Positions 17,105 through 25,109 of a stretch of DNA of 64,000 nt are shown one piece after another. The number at the start of each line of letters is the position of its first letter. Position 1 is the first letter of the stretch. The notes below the pieces were generated by a model that worked only from the letters and a program-made list of their open reading frames with translations, was not told the DNA's origin and searched no databases. The stretch is from an uncultured Pseudomonadota bacterium (GTDB lineage: Bacteria > Pseudomonadota > Alphaproteobacteria > RF32 > CAG-239), in assembly GCA_949295025.1 (NCBI GenBank), contig CASFJK010000001.1:1-64000 (forward strand), in the 5' to 3' direction. A program made the position numbers and the translations under genes.

Positions 17105-17193
17105 AACTTGATTTTTTTAATTATAAAACAAAATAGTTAATTGATGCCGCTTAACTTATTATTTGCATTGTTCTTTGTCAAGGTTTTAACAAT

Positions 17194-17222
17194 AAAAAAA
17201 GCACCTCTTACGAGGTGCTTAG
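17194..17222 (-). terminator. Terminator of rpsB-tsf
   Basis: On the minus strand AAGCACCTC/GAGGTGCTT with loop GTAA and a seven-T tail. Confidence 0.9.
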
Positions 17223-17250
17223 AGTCTGAAAGACATCTTTTATAAAAGAC

Positions 17251-18177
17251 TTATTTGCTTAATTGAGCAGCAACTTCAGCAGCAAAATCTTCTTCTTTCT
17301 TTTGCAAGCCTTCGCCCAAACGGAAGCATACATAACCCTTCAAAACAATGTCAGTACCAAGTTCTTTTGCAGCTTCGGCAATAACTTGTTTAACTTTCTT
17401 ATCAGGATCCATAATGTAAGCTTGTTCTTCCAAAACAACTTCGTCATAGTATTTACGAATGCGGCCTTCAACCATTTTTTCAATGATGTTAGCCGGTTTG
17501 CCGGAAGCAGCAGCTTGTTCAGAAAAGATTGATTTTTCGTGTTCAACAGCAGCCGGATCAACATCGGCAATGGTTTGGAACAACGGAGCAGAAGCAGCAA
17601 TGTGCATTGCGATGTGTTTGCCGAGTTCAGCTAATTTAGCTTTATCGCCAGTTGATTCCAAAGCAACCAAAACGCCGATTTTACCAATGTTCGGACCAGC
17701 AGCGTTGTGAATGTAAGAAGCGACAACACCATTGTTTACTTCCAACATAGCTGCACGACGCAAGTTCATGTTTTCACCAATTTTAGCGATCAAATCGGTC
17801 AAGCGTTCTTCAAAAGATTTGTTTACTTTCGGGCATTGGAAAGTTTTCATATCGCAAATTTCGCCATTGTTCATCAAAGCAACTTTAGCGGCATCAGCAA
17901 CATATTCTTGGAAAAGTTCGTTTTTAGCAACGAAGTCTGTCTCAGAGTTAACTTCAACAACAGCACCTTTGTTGCCTTCAACAGCAACAGCTACCAAACC
18001 TTCGGCAGCAATACGGCTAGCTTTTTTAGCAGCAGAAGCCAAACCTTTTTTGCGCAACCAGTCAACAGCTGCTTCCATATCACCATTGCATTCAGTCAAG
18101 GCTTTTTTGCAGTCCAACATACCTGCGCTTGTGCTTTCACGCAGTTCTTTTACCATAGCGGCTGTAATATTTGTCAT
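17251..18177 (-). CDS. tsf: Elongation factor Ts
   Basis: 308 residues. N-terminal UBA-like helix pair with VKELRESTSAGMLDCKKAL, then the TDFVAKN motif that contacts EF-Tu, and two dimerisation-type repeats. It exchanges GDP for GTP on EF-Tu. It lies downstream of rpsB on the same strand, the universal order, separated by 102 nt that hold a strong hairpin. Confidence 0.97.
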   Translation of the reverse strand: MTNITAAMVKELRESTSAGMLDCKKALTECNGDMEAAVDWLRKKGLASAAKKASRIAAEGLVAVAVEGNKGAVVEVNSETDFVAKNELFQEYVADAAKVALMNNGEICDMKTFQCPKVNKSFEERLTDLIAKIGENMNLRRAAMLEVNNGVVASYIHNAAGPNIGKIGVLVALESTGDKAKLAELGKHIAMHIAASAPLFQTIADVDPAAVEHEKSIFSEQAAASGKPANIIEKMVEGRIRKYYDEVVLEEQAYIMDPDKKVKQVIAEAAKELGTDIVLKGYVCFRLGEGLQKKEEDFAAEVAAQLSK

Positions 18178-18207
18178 GAATAAAATCCTCTTCAGATATT
18201 TTTGAAT

Positions 18208-18243
18208 GCGGCGGTATCTTAGTATTTTCTAAAATACCGCCGC
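18208..18243 (-). promoter_or_regulatory. 15-bp hairpin between rpsB and tsf
   Basis: GCGGCGGTATCTTAG (18208-18222) pairs with CTAAAATACCGCCGC (18229-18243) around a 6-nt loop, with one wobble or mismatch. No T-tract follows on the minus strand. It is better explained as a processing or mRNA-stability element, or a partial attenuator tuning tsf relative to rpsB, than as a terminator. Confidence 0.6.
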
Positions 18244-18279
18244 GTTTTGATAGAATTTATAACTCTTAAAGTTTATAAA

Positions 18280-19071
18280 TTATTCTTCGGTTTTGGCAGC
18301 TTTTTTAGAAGCTCTTTTTTTCGGAGCTTTTTCAGCGGCAGCTTCAACCATCTCGTCTACTTTAACGCCTTGAGCAGCGATTTCTGCTTGCATACCATCC
18401 AAAACTGCGCTTGATACGAGTTCAGAATAGAATTGGATAGCGCGGATTGCATCATCGTTACCAGGAACGGCATAGTCAACTGCATAAGGATCAGCGTTGG
18501 TATCGCAAATGCCGATTACAGGAATGCCCAATTTTTTAGCTTCTTTAATAGCCAAGCTTTCTTTCGGGGTATCGATAACGAACAATAAGTCAGGTTGTCC
18601 ACCCATGTTCATAATACCACCCAATTCAGCATTCAATTTTTCTTGTTCTTTTTTCAAGTTCAAGATTTCTTTTTTGGTGTAGCCTTCATAAGCGTTTTTC
18701 TCAGACATTTCGTTGAGTTTTACCAAACGAGAAATTGATTTGTAAACGGTTTTCCAGTTGGTGAGCATACCACCCAACCAACGGTGATTTACATAATATT
18801 GACCGCAACGCTCAGCATTTTCTCTGATGATGTCTTGAGCTTGTCTTTTTGTACCAACGAACAATACTTTACCACCGTTAGCTGCGATTTCGCGAGCAGC
18901 GTTCAATGCTGTGTAAAGCATTGGGTAAGTTTTTTGCAAGTCAATGATATGAATGTTATCTTTTTTGCCGTAAATAAACGGAGCCATTTTCGGGTTCCAA
19001 CGACGAGCGTGGTGTCCGAAGTGTACGCCAGCTTCAATCATCTGACGCATTGTAAAAGTCGGAAGTGTCAT
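18280..19071 (-). CDS. rpsB: 30S ribosomal protein S2
   Basis: 263 residues from the ATG at 19071, giving [20 protein letters not shown], the conserved S2 N-terminus. An in-frame ATG 87 nt upstream would add a non-conserved extension encoded by the folded leader and is rejected. An AAGGA Shine-Dalgarno precedes 19071. The conserved [16 protein letters not shown] and [11 protein letters not shown] segments are present; the C-terminal tail is Lys/Ala-rich. S2 binds the 30S head and, in known bacteria, represses its own operon through the leader. Confidence 0.97.
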   Translation of the reverse strand: MTLPTFTMRQMIEAGVHFGHHARRWNPKMAPFIYGKKDNIHIIDLQKTYPMLYTALNAAREIAANGGKVLFVGTKRQAQDIIRENAERCGQYYVNHRWLGGMLTNWKTVYKSISRLVKLNEMSEKNAYEGYTKKEILNLKKEQEKLNAELGGIMNMGGQPDLLFVIDTPKESLAIKEAKKLGIPVIGICDTNADPYAVDYAVPGNDDAIRAIQFYSELVSSAVLDGMQAEIAAQGVKVDEMVEAAAEKAPKKRASKKAAKTEE

Positions 19072-19200
19072 ATTTATATTTTCCTTTTTCCGGTTAAACC
19101 TCCGCAAGCTCTTTGGTTGATAATCAACACCGGAGTGAGGCTTAAAAGCAGCCCCCACAGCTTGCGTGTGAGTTATAAGGGCGCACCATGCACCCTTTTC
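19072..19200 (-). promoter_or_regulatory. Structured rpsB mRNA leader, candidate S2 autoregulation site
   Basis: An 8-bp perfect long-range helix CGCAAGCT (19103-19110) with AGCTTGCG (19159-19166) encloses a hairpin GTTGA/TCAAC (19116-19128). A competing helix CTCCG (19100-19104) with CGGAG (19131-19135) shares two bases with the first, so two folds exclude each other. Autogenous control of rpsB by S2 through its leader is established in other bacteria. That this leader does the same is inference. Confidence 0.55.
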
Positions 19201-19246
19201 GAGACTCTTTTTATACTATCTGTTTATAAATGCAAGAGTTTTTTAT

Positions 19247-20065
19247 TTAATTTCTGATATTTTTTAATGCCAAATATAACTTTTGACTTAAGTTCTCAAC
19301 TTCTGATAATTTCAAGCTGTATTCATCTTGCCAATCCTTGATTTGCTTCAGACTTACTCCACATTTATTATCAACTCTGTACGGCTGTTGTTCATAGTGT
19401 TCAAAAACATAGTAATAATCACGAAATTTATATCCGTTTCCAACAACCTTATCAGAAACTTCTATCCATTTATTCGGAATTCCGAGCGAATCGGCTGCAA
19501 TTAATCCATGCATGGCGGAAGAGATGATAAAATCGCATGAGGCAATTTGTTCTAAGACCTTCATTGGCTCTTGCCGGACATCTATCAAAATGCTTTGAGG
19601 CAAAACTTCTGTCAGCTTTTTTATCCTTGGATTTTCAATATCTACCACATGTGGCACAATGCCTATAGCATATTTCTTTTCCGGCATTTTATCTAACAAT
19701 TTAGAAAACAACAATCCTCCATCTCCGAGCGGAATATCTAATTTTTGCCCTATTATTTTCTCCACTCTTTCTAAAGAAAGTTTTCCTCTTAAAGCGGCAA
19801 AACGCAAGTTTTTGCGGAAAGTTTCTTTATACTTAACTTCTTTGATGAAACCTGAAGTCCAAACTACCGAGGGACGAGCAAACAGGTTTTTGATTTTAGC
19901 ATCTAATCTTGGACGGCAAAGTGGCGTTAATATACTTCCCATTCCAATTATATCTGCTCTGTACTTACTGGCAAAAACACATTTTTCTCCCAATAAGCGT
20001 TCTAACAAAATTGGGTTCATAGCATCGCCGAAGTTGGGAATGTGGCAATAATGGACTTTTATCAT
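19247..20065 (-). CDS. Polysaccharide pyruvyl transferase family protein
   Basis: 272 residues with the family hallmarks: NFGDAMNP at residues 11-18, a GMGSIL turn near 42, GDGGLLF, and the C-terminal SSAMHGLIAADSLGIP segment. Such enzymes have a GT-B-like fold and transfer pyruvate to sugars of exopolysaccharide or cell-wall polymers. The start overlaps the stop of the glycosyltransferase gene by 4 nt, so the pair forms an operon, probably for a surface glycan. Confidence 0.85.
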   Translation of the reverse strand: MIKVHYCHIPNFGDAMNPILLERLLGEKCVFASKYRADIIGMGSILTPLCRPRLDAKIKNLFARPSVVWTSGFIKEVKYKETFRKNLRFAALRGKLSLERVEKIIGQKLDIPLGDGGLLFSKLLDKMPEKKYAIGIVPHVVDIENPRIKKLTEVLPQSILIDVRQEPMKVLEQIASCDFIISSAMHGLIAADSLGIPNKWIEVSDKVVGNGYKFRDYYYVFEHYEQQPYRVDNKCGVSLKQIKDWQDEYSLKLSEVENLSQKLYLALKNIRN

Positions 20066-20853
20066 CGGCTTGCCTCCAAAATCAATTCAGTAATATGAAC
20101 ACTCATTTTATCACGTAAATATTTCTTCAACGACGGTATAAAAATATTTTGTTCCATACAAAAATTTTCAACCGCAGCATAGCCTCGCAAAAGCGATGGA
20201 ATTTGACGAAAGAGATTATTTCTTTGTAGAACAACCGACCCCAAATGCCGGCGATAGAAATATAAATATTCCGGCAAAATACTGATTTTTGGTTTTTGCA
20301 AAGCTATTTGCAAAGAAATTGAACTATCTTCACCAAAACAACAGTTTGAGGCAAAAATTACTTTATTAAAAAAATCTTTTTTGATGATTTTGCATGCGCC
20401 GGTAGCATAAGGAAACTTTCCAAATTTCGATATTTTAATATTTTTGATTTTCTTTTTATGCTTTTTAAGCTTTCCCTCAATATCTTCATAATAGTAGCAA
20501 AAAACCGCGTCTGATTTTTCTTTTTGTGCATGGCAATAAAGTTTTTGCAGATAATCCACTGATACATAATCATCTGCATCCACATAAACTACCCATTCTC
20601 CCAAAGCATTTTTAATACCTTGTTCTCGCGCTTTTGCCGTACCTTTATTTTCTTGATTGAAAACCCGTATTCTTTTGTCTTTGTTCTGATAATAATTCAA
20701 TATTTCCGAACTATTATCGGTTGAGCCGTCATTGATGCAGATTACCTCAAAGTCGGCATAGGTTTGCTTTAACAAACTCTCCAAACATTCCGCCAAATGT
20801 TCTGAGGCATTATAAACCGGAATGATCACGGAGATTTTGGATTGCGTAGTCAT
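20062..20853 (-). CDS. Family 2 glycosyltransferase
   Basis: 263 residues from the ATG at 20853, which follows a strong AGGAGGAAGG Shine-Dalgarno. A start 42 nt upstream would begin within the terminator-proximal leader and is rejected. GT-A fold: SVIIPVYNASEHLAECLESL, CINDGSTDNS, and the metal-binding DADDYVS. It transfers a sugar from a nucleotide donor, probably to a surface glycan together with the downstream pyruvyl transferase. A terminator hairpin ends only about 14 nt before its Shine-Dalgarno. Confidence 0.9.
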   Translation of the reverse strand: MTTQSKISVIIPVYNASEHLAECLESLLKQTYADFEVICINDGSTDNSSEILNYYQNKDKRIRVFNQENKGTAKAREQGIKNALGEWVVYVDADDYVSVDYLQKLYCHAQKEKSDAVFCYYYEDIEGKLKKHKKKIKNIKISKFGKFPYATGACKIIKKDFFNKVIFASNCCFGEDSSISLQIALQKPKISILPEYLYFYRRHLGSVVLQRNNLFRQIPSLLRGYAAVENFCMEQNIFIPSLKKYLRDKMSVHITELILEASR

Positions 20854-20876
20854 CCTTCCTCCTATGTCTTTATAAC

Positions 20877-21129
20877 AAAAAAACCACCTTATCAAAGGTG
20901 GTCGGAGAGTTCAGAAATCATCCTACGCAATGACCCCGCAACCTTTAAGACTTGCGTCTCTGGACATACGTTACGGCTCCCCAACCGTTTGATTGGGGAT
21001 ATGTTGAATGACACATCTATTTATATATAGATATGTCAATCTTTCGGTGAATATCCACACCGACGTAGGAATAAAAGCTTCTGACAGCTCCGCACCTTTC
21101 AATAAGGTACTTGGGTAAATGTACCCTAA
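20877..21129 (-). ncRNA. Structured RNA of unknown family with own terminator
   Basis: A minus-strand RNA of about 250 nt. Three nested helix blocks close it: 21088-21092 with 20903-20907, 21079-21084 with 20911-20916, and 21064-21070 with 20921-20927. Inside are hairpins at 21045-21062, 21010-21037 (11 bp), 20979-20998 (CCCCAA/TTGGGG) and 20948-20959 (GCAA tetraloop). A 5' hairpin lies at 21113-21126. It ends in an intrinsic terminator (ACCACCTT/AAGGTGGT, 20883-20902, then Ts). A consensus TTGACA -35 lies at 21158-21163; the -10 is poor. It could be a divergent 6S RNA, another small RNA, or a leader with attenuator for the glycosyltransferase. Confidence 0.6.
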
Positions 21130-21225
21130 TCTCAGAAAAACAAAAATATACCTCAAATGTCAAGCTAAAAGCTTCTTTTTTGATAAAAAAACATTTTCTT
21201 TTTGTTTGTATTTTGCTCTTAAGGC

Positions 21226-21253
21226 TTGATTTTCGTAGGGGTTTGCGCTATCT
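21226..21253 (+). promoter_or_regulatory. Promoter of parE
   Basis: TTGATT (21226-21231), 16-nt spacer, CTATCT (21248-21253), about 30 nt before the ATG. Confidence 0.5.
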
Positions 21254-21283
21254 TGCCCCTAGTTTTGAAAAATTGAGGGTAAG

Positions 21284-23278
21284 ATGAGCGATTTATTTGA
21301 TAATAATGCAGTAACAAATATTGTGCAGGAATATAGTGCCCAAAGCATTGAAGTTTTGGAAGGTTTGGAGCCGGTTAGACACCGCCCTGGTATGTATATC
21401 GGCGGCACGGATGAAACTGCCTTACACCACCTTGTTGCTGAAATCTTGGATAACTCTATGGATGAAGCTGTTGCCGGTTTTGCCAATAAAATTGAAGTTT
21501 CGCTCCATGCCGATTATTCCATCACCATTACTGATAACGGACGTGGTATTCCGGTTGACCCTCACCCAAAATATCCAAATATGTCCGCTCTTGAAGTTAT
21601 CATGACCATGTTGCACTCCGGTGGTAAATTCGGCGGAGGGGCTTACAAAGTTTCTGGTGGTTTGCATGGTGTTGGTCTTTCGGTCGTAAACGCTCTTTCA
21701 GAAAAGCTTGTCGTGGAAATTGCTCGAGATAAAAAACTTTATCGTCAAGAATATTCTAAAGGTAAACCTTTAACCGCTTTGGAGCTTATAGGTAACGCTC
21801 CGAATCGTCGCGGTACATCTATTACATTCAAGCCAGATCCTGAGATTTTTGGTGCAACATCTAATTTGCAGCCGAATCGAATTTATCGTATGGCACGCTC
21901 TAAGGCTTTTCTCTTCAAAGGCATTCATATTAACTGGAAGTGTGCACCTGAAATTTTAACCGACGGCGACGTTACTCCTCCCGAAATGGAACTCCATTTC
22001 CCGAATGGTTTGCGCGACTTCTTAAATTATCAAATTGGGGCACGCGCTACCATTAATCGTACTATGTTTTCTGGTGAAGCGGACCTCGCTAATGATGAAG
22101 GTAAAGTTGAATGGGCTATTACTTGGCCGGAAGATGAAAATGGTTTTTGCAACTCTTACTGCAACACCGTTATCACACCGCAAGGCGGAACACATGAAAC
22201 CGGTTTTAAAGCAGCTCTTTTACGCGGCTTAAAAGAATATGGAGATATGGCTAATGTAAAAAAAGCTGCCGCCATCACAGCTGAAGACTTTTTGAGCGAT
22301 GCCTGCATTATGCTTTCTGTTTTCATCCGCGATCCACAATTTCAAGGTCAAACTAAAGACAAACTTACCTCTAACAAAGCTGTTCGCTTGGTGGAACAAG
22401 CCGTTAAAGACTCTTTTGACCATTGGCTCACTTCGGATACCGAAAACGCCAATGCTCTCTTGGAATATGTAATTGACCGCGCTGATGCACGTAAAAAGAA
22501 AAAAGAAGAAAAAGTTCAAAATCGCAAAACTCCAACCAAGAAGCTCCGTCTGCCCGGTAAGCTTGCCGATTGTTCTCAAGCGGCTGCCGAAGGTACGGAG
22601 ATCTTCATCGTTGAGGGTGATTCCGCTGGTGGTTCCGCAAAACAAGGACGCGACCGCTTTACACAAGCTATCCTTCCCTTACGCGGAAAAATTTTGAACG
22701 TGGCCAGCGCTTCTCTTGATAAAATTATGCAAAACCAAGAAATCAAAGATATGTGTGAGGCCTTAGGTTGCGGCACCAAAGATAACTATAAAGAAGAAAA
22801 TTTGCGCTATGAGAAAATCATCATCATGACCGATGCCGATGTGGATGGTGCGCATATCGCTTCTCTTCTCATGACATTTTTCTATCAACAAATGCCTAAG
22901 CTTATTGAAAATAGTCACCTCTTTATCGCTACCCCACCACTTTATAAAATTGTGGTTGGCAACCAAAACTACTATGCCTTGGATGATGAAGATAAAGACA
23001 GAATCTTGAAAAAAGTAGTTAAAGGCAACCAAAAACCTGATATCAGCCGTTTCAAAGGTTTGGGCGAAATGAGCGCACAACAGCTCAAAGAAACCACTAT
23101 GGATAAGAAAAATCGTATGCTACTCAAAGTTCTCATTCCTTCTACCAACACCGAAGAAGGAAAAGAAGAGGCTTTTGAAACACGCAGACAAGTGGAACGC
23201 TTAATGGGTAAAAATCCAGAAACTCGTTTCAAATTTATTATTGAACGTGCAAAATTTGTTGATGATTTGGATATCTAA
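21284..23278 (+). CDS. parE: DNA topoisomerase IV subunit B
   Basis: 664 residues. GHKL ATPase domain with VRHRPGMYIGGTDE, EILDNSMDEA and GLHGVGLSVVNALS; then the TOPRIM domain with EGDSAGGSAKQGRDR, PLRGKILN and the metal-binding DADVDGAH. It ends KNPETRFKFI, without the long C-terminal insert of many proteobacterial GyrB proteins. Length and start MSDLFD fit alphaproteobacterial ParE rather than GyrB. With ParC it decatenates replicated chromosomes. Confidence 0.92.
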   Translation: MSDLFDNNAVTNIVQEYSAQSIEVLEGLEPVRHRPGMYIGGTDETALHHLVAEILDNSMDEAVAGFANKIEVSLHADYSITITDNGRGIPVDPHPKYPNMSALEVIMTMLHSGGKFGGGAYKVSGGLHGVGLSVVNALSEKLVVEIARDKKLYRQEYSKGKPLTALELIGNAPNRRGTSITFKPDPEIFGATSNLQPNRIYRMARSKAFLFKGIHINWKCAPEILTDGDVTPPEMELHFPNGLRDFLNYQIGARATINRTMFSGEADLANDEGKVEWAITWPEDENGFCNSYCNTVITPQGGTHETGFKAALLRGLKEYGDMANVKKAAAITAEDFLSDACIMLSVFIRDPQFQGQTKDKLTSNKAVRLVEQAVKDSFDHWLTSDTENANALLEYVIDRADARKKKKEEKVQNRKTPTKKLRLPGKLADCSQAAAEGTEIFIVEGDSAGGSAKQGRDRFTQAILPLRGKILNVASASLDKIMQNQEIKDMCEALGCGTKDNYKEENLRYEKIIIMTDADVDGAHIASLLMTFFYQQMPKLIENSHLFIATPPLYKIVVGNQNYYALDDEDKDRILKKVVKGNQKPDISRFKGLGEMSAQQLKETTMDKKNRMLLKVLIPSTNTEEGKEEAFETRRQVERLMGKNPETRFKFIIERAKFVDDLDI

Positions 23279-23739
23279 TGATTAGAAAAGCAACATCCGC
23301 CGATATGGATAAAATCATGCAGCTTTGGTTGGAAACAAATATCAAAGCTCATGCTTTTATTGCGCCTGTTTATTGGCAAAAACATTTTGATGAAGTGAAA
23401 AATAAATATCTGCCGCAAGCCGAAACTTTTGTTTATGAAGACAAACATCAGCTTAAAGGTTTTATCTCTATCCTCCTAGATAATTTTGTCGGTGCTTTAT
23501 TTGTCGATGCACGTTACCAACGCCAAAATATCGGTACTAAGCTTTTGGATTATGCTCGCAAACAAAAGTCATCTCTCAACCTCAAGGTTTATGCCCTCAA
23601 TCAACCGGCTATCAAATTTTATCAGAAAAATGATTTCAAAATCTTAGCAGAAAAATTTGATGAATCAGCTCAAGCCAAAGAACTGATTATGGGCTGGATG
23701 AAAGGAGCAAAAAATCCTTTTCTTAATAAGGCTTCATAA
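23278..23739 (+). CDS. GNAT-family N-acetyltransferase
   Basis: 153 residues of the GNAT fold, most like the YjaB group: MIRKATSADMDKIMQLW at the N-terminus, acetyl-CoA-binding region around YQRQNIGTKLLDYAR, and YALNQPAIKFYQKNDFK. It acetylates an amine on an unknown small molecule or protein. The ATG shares its A with the parE stop (TAATG), so translation is coupled and both share one transcript ending at the following terminator. Confidence 0.85.
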   Translation: MIRKATSADMDKIMQLWLETNIKAHAFIAPVYWQKHFDEVKNKYLPQAETFVYEDKHQLKGFISILLDNFVGALFVDARYQRQNIGTKLLDYARKQKSSLNLKVYALNQPAIKFYQKNDFKILAEKFDESAQAKELIMGWMKGAKNPFLNKAS

Positions 23740-23785
23740 AAAAAGGTTCTGAACTTTTATTAATATTGTTGTCAGAACCTTTTTT
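23738..23785. terminator. Bidirectional intrinsic terminator
   Basis: Long stem AAAAAAGGTTCTGA/TCAGAACCTTTTTT around an AT-rich loop; serves parE-GNAT and the small convergent gene. Confidence 0.85.
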
Positions 23786-23788
23786 CAT

Positions 23789-23971
23789 TCATTCTTTGTT
23801 TTTTTTGTGTAATAAGCTCCAAAAACTTCCTATACACATAACCAAAATTGCTATCAACGCTGAACATAAAACTGTTTTTTGATTGTTGACCCAAACAAAA
23901 TCACCATCACAACTTGTCAGCATAAGCAAAAATGAACAATACGCAATTGTTCTTAAAAATCTTTGAGACAT
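23789..23971 (-). CDS. 60-residue putative lipoprotein or membrane protein
   Basis: Short frame with a hydrophobic N-terminus ending in a possible lipobox (LTSC, Cys about residue 21) and a second hydrophobic stretch at about residues 36-53, ending in KKNKE. The composition is that of a real envelope protein and a terminator follows. No convincing Shine-Dalgarno is seen, so it could be spurious. Confidence 0.42.
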   Translation of the reverse strand: MSQRFLRTIAYCSFLLMLTSCDGDFVWVNNQKTVLCSALIAILVMCIGSFWSLLHKKNKE

Positions 23972-24059
23972 AAACTTAAATATTTTTAATAGAGATAATT
24001 ATTTCTTAGTGCTTTTAGCCTACCAAGCTGCTTAAAAATACGCAAGATAAAAAAATTGT

Positions 24060-24088
24060 TTGACACTAAAAAAAACTTTATCTATATT
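24060..24088 (+). promoter_or_regulatory. Promoter of tRNA-Ala
   Basis: TTGACA (24060-24065), 17-nt spacer, TATATT (24083-24088), 13 nt before the tRNA. Confidence 0.75.
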
Positions 24089-24101
24089 TCATTACGTCAA
24101 T

Positions 24102-24177
<76 letters not shown>

Positions 24178-24184
24178 ATTCCAT

Positions 24185-24215
24185 AAAGCACTGCGTTTTT
24201 TGCGGTGCTTTTTTT
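24185..24215 (+). terminator. Terminator of tRNA-Ala
   Basis: AAGCACTGC/GCGGTGCTT stem followed by seven Ts. Confidence 0.8.
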
Positions 24216-24597
24216 GTTATAACAGTTAGGAGGATCGAACAAGTTCGTCTGGCTCGTAAGTGTTTTTTACATTCGGCGGTATGTTTTTAATAAGCTGGCT
24301 GCCGTGCCCTGCGTCCCGCGATGCTCTTTCTGTTCCGAACGGAGGGTTTGTGCCTCGTTCACAAAAAATATTTGCATTTTTTCTCATTCTCTCTACAATA
24401 GCTCTCGCAGGTTGGAGACAGCCTGTGGTGCCTGAAATATACCAAAAATCCACTTAAGGTGGAGTGCCCGATATAAGCCTGCTTGCAGGACGAATAAGGA
24501 CGACTGATGGTATACAGTTTTTCAGCTCCACCGCCTTGAGTTTTTCTCTCGGCGGTATTTTCATGCTTGAACAAAAAAATTGAAAAGGAGTTGAAAT
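24216..24597. other. Non-coding junction with inverted tRNA fragment and hairpins
   Basis: No credible gene; the frames seen on both strands lack family-like sequence. At 24227-24239 the string AGGAGGATCGAAC is the reverse complement of part of the tRNA-Ala T-arm just upstream. Further small hairpins occur, such as CCTGC/GCAGG and, near 24530-24555, CCGCC/GGCGG. Composition becomes more GC-rich here, marking the left border of the accessory block. An AAGGAG Shine-Dalgarno for the next gene lies at its right end. Confidence 0.45.
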
Positions 24598-24840
24598 ATG
24601 CTAAACAAAAAACAAGCCCGTCAAAACCTCAAACAAACCAAGATTGCTCTCGCGGAGCAAATATCCGCTCTCAGGCGACTTCACAAAATGACCGTTTTGG
24701 AACTTGCGACCCAAACCGGTGTGCCCTCGTCTTATATTGAAAAACTGGAACTTGGGCTCGCCGAAATCAACTTCGGCCACCTCCACCAAATTGCCCACGC
24801 TTTTGACATGAAAGTTGAATTTTTTCTAGAAGCGGCATAA
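24598..24840 (+). CDS. XRE-family helix-turn-helix regulator
   Basis: 80 residues. A single lambda-Cro-like HTH at about 20-75: ISALRRLHKMTVLELATQTG, then VPSSYIEKLELG and INFGHLHQIAHAFDMKVEFF. No metal or ligand domain. A good AAGGAG Shine-Dalgarno. It is the first gene of the accessory block and the CsoR-controlled promoter starts 6 nt after its stop. It may regulate itself or the block; such small XRE genes also occur in mobile elements. Confidence 0.85.
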   Translation: MLNKKQARQNLKQTKIALAEQISALRRLHKMTVLELATQTGVPSSYIEKLELGLAEINFGHLHQIAHAFDMKVEFFLEAA

Positions 24841-24846
24841 AAATTC

Positions 24847-24899
24847 TTGACTCTTACCCCTATGGGGTATATCTCTAATATATACCCCTTGAGGGTATA
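24847..24899 (+). promoter_or_regulatory. Promoter with two CsoR-type operators
   Basis: TTGACT -35 at 24847-24852 and a 17-nt spacer filled by the palindrome TACCCCTATGGGGTA (24855-24869), before a TATCTC-like -10. A second palindrome TATACCCCTTGAGGGTATA lies at 24881-24899, at or just after the start of transcription. The A/T-flanked C4...G4 layout is that of CsoR/RcnR operators. A CsoR gene follows in the same unit, so autorepression relieved by Cu(I) is the natural reading. Confidence 0.8.
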
Positions 24900-24922
24900 T
24901 GTGACTTAAAGGAGAATTTATC

Positions 24923-25096
24923 ATGACAAAATGCAAAAACCCTAATTGTACTTGTGAAAACTGCACCTGCGGCGATAACTGTCAGTGCGGCAAAGATGGT
25001 TGCCATTGCGGCGAGCATTGCACTTGCGGTGATAACTGCCAATGCACCGAAGATAACAAATGCTGCCCCGAATGTACCTGCGGAAACAAAAAATAA
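24923..25096 (+). CDS. Metallothionein-like cysteine-rich protein
   Basis: 57 residues with 17 cysteines plus two histidines, mostly as C-x-C pairs. Two copies of CTCG(D/E)NCQC are visible, with KDGCHCGEHC between them, and KCCPECTC at the end. Such density has no purpose but thiolate metal clusters. Cu(I) is the likeliest metal because the gene is first in a transcript controlled by CsoR-type operators and followed by csoR. An AAAGGAG Shine-Dalgarno precedes the ATG. A longer frame here in another phase is an artefact. It does not match the known bacterial SmtA or MymT patterns closely enough for me to name it. Confidence 0.85.
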   Translation: MTKCKNPNCTCENCTCGDNCQCGKDGCHCGEHCTCGDNCQCTEDNKCCPECTCGNKK

Positions 25097-25109
25097 GAAG
25101 GAAAAAATC

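Noticed and set aside
19072..19158. 29-residue extension of ribosomal protein S2
   Set aside because: It is encoded by the folded leader, is not part of the S2 family sequence, and lacks a Shine-Dalgarno.
18784..19257. Plus-strand frames across rpsB and its leader
   Set aside because: They are shadows of rpsB; the strand, codon use and conserved S2 sequence assign the region to the minus strand.
20971..21156. Minus-strand 61-residue frame in the structured RNA
   Set aside because: The bases are explained by nested helices and hairpins; the frame has no Shine-Dalgarno and begins between promoter and RNA start.
24226..24453. Minus-strand 75-residue frame after tRNA-Ala
   Set aside because: No Shine-Dalgarno, composition unlike other proteins here, and it reads through an inverted tRNA fragment and hairpins.
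24954..25109. Alanine-rich N-terminal extension of CsoR
   Set aside because: It is the metallothionein gene read in a shifted frame; csoR has its own Shine-Dalgarno and conserved start at 25110.
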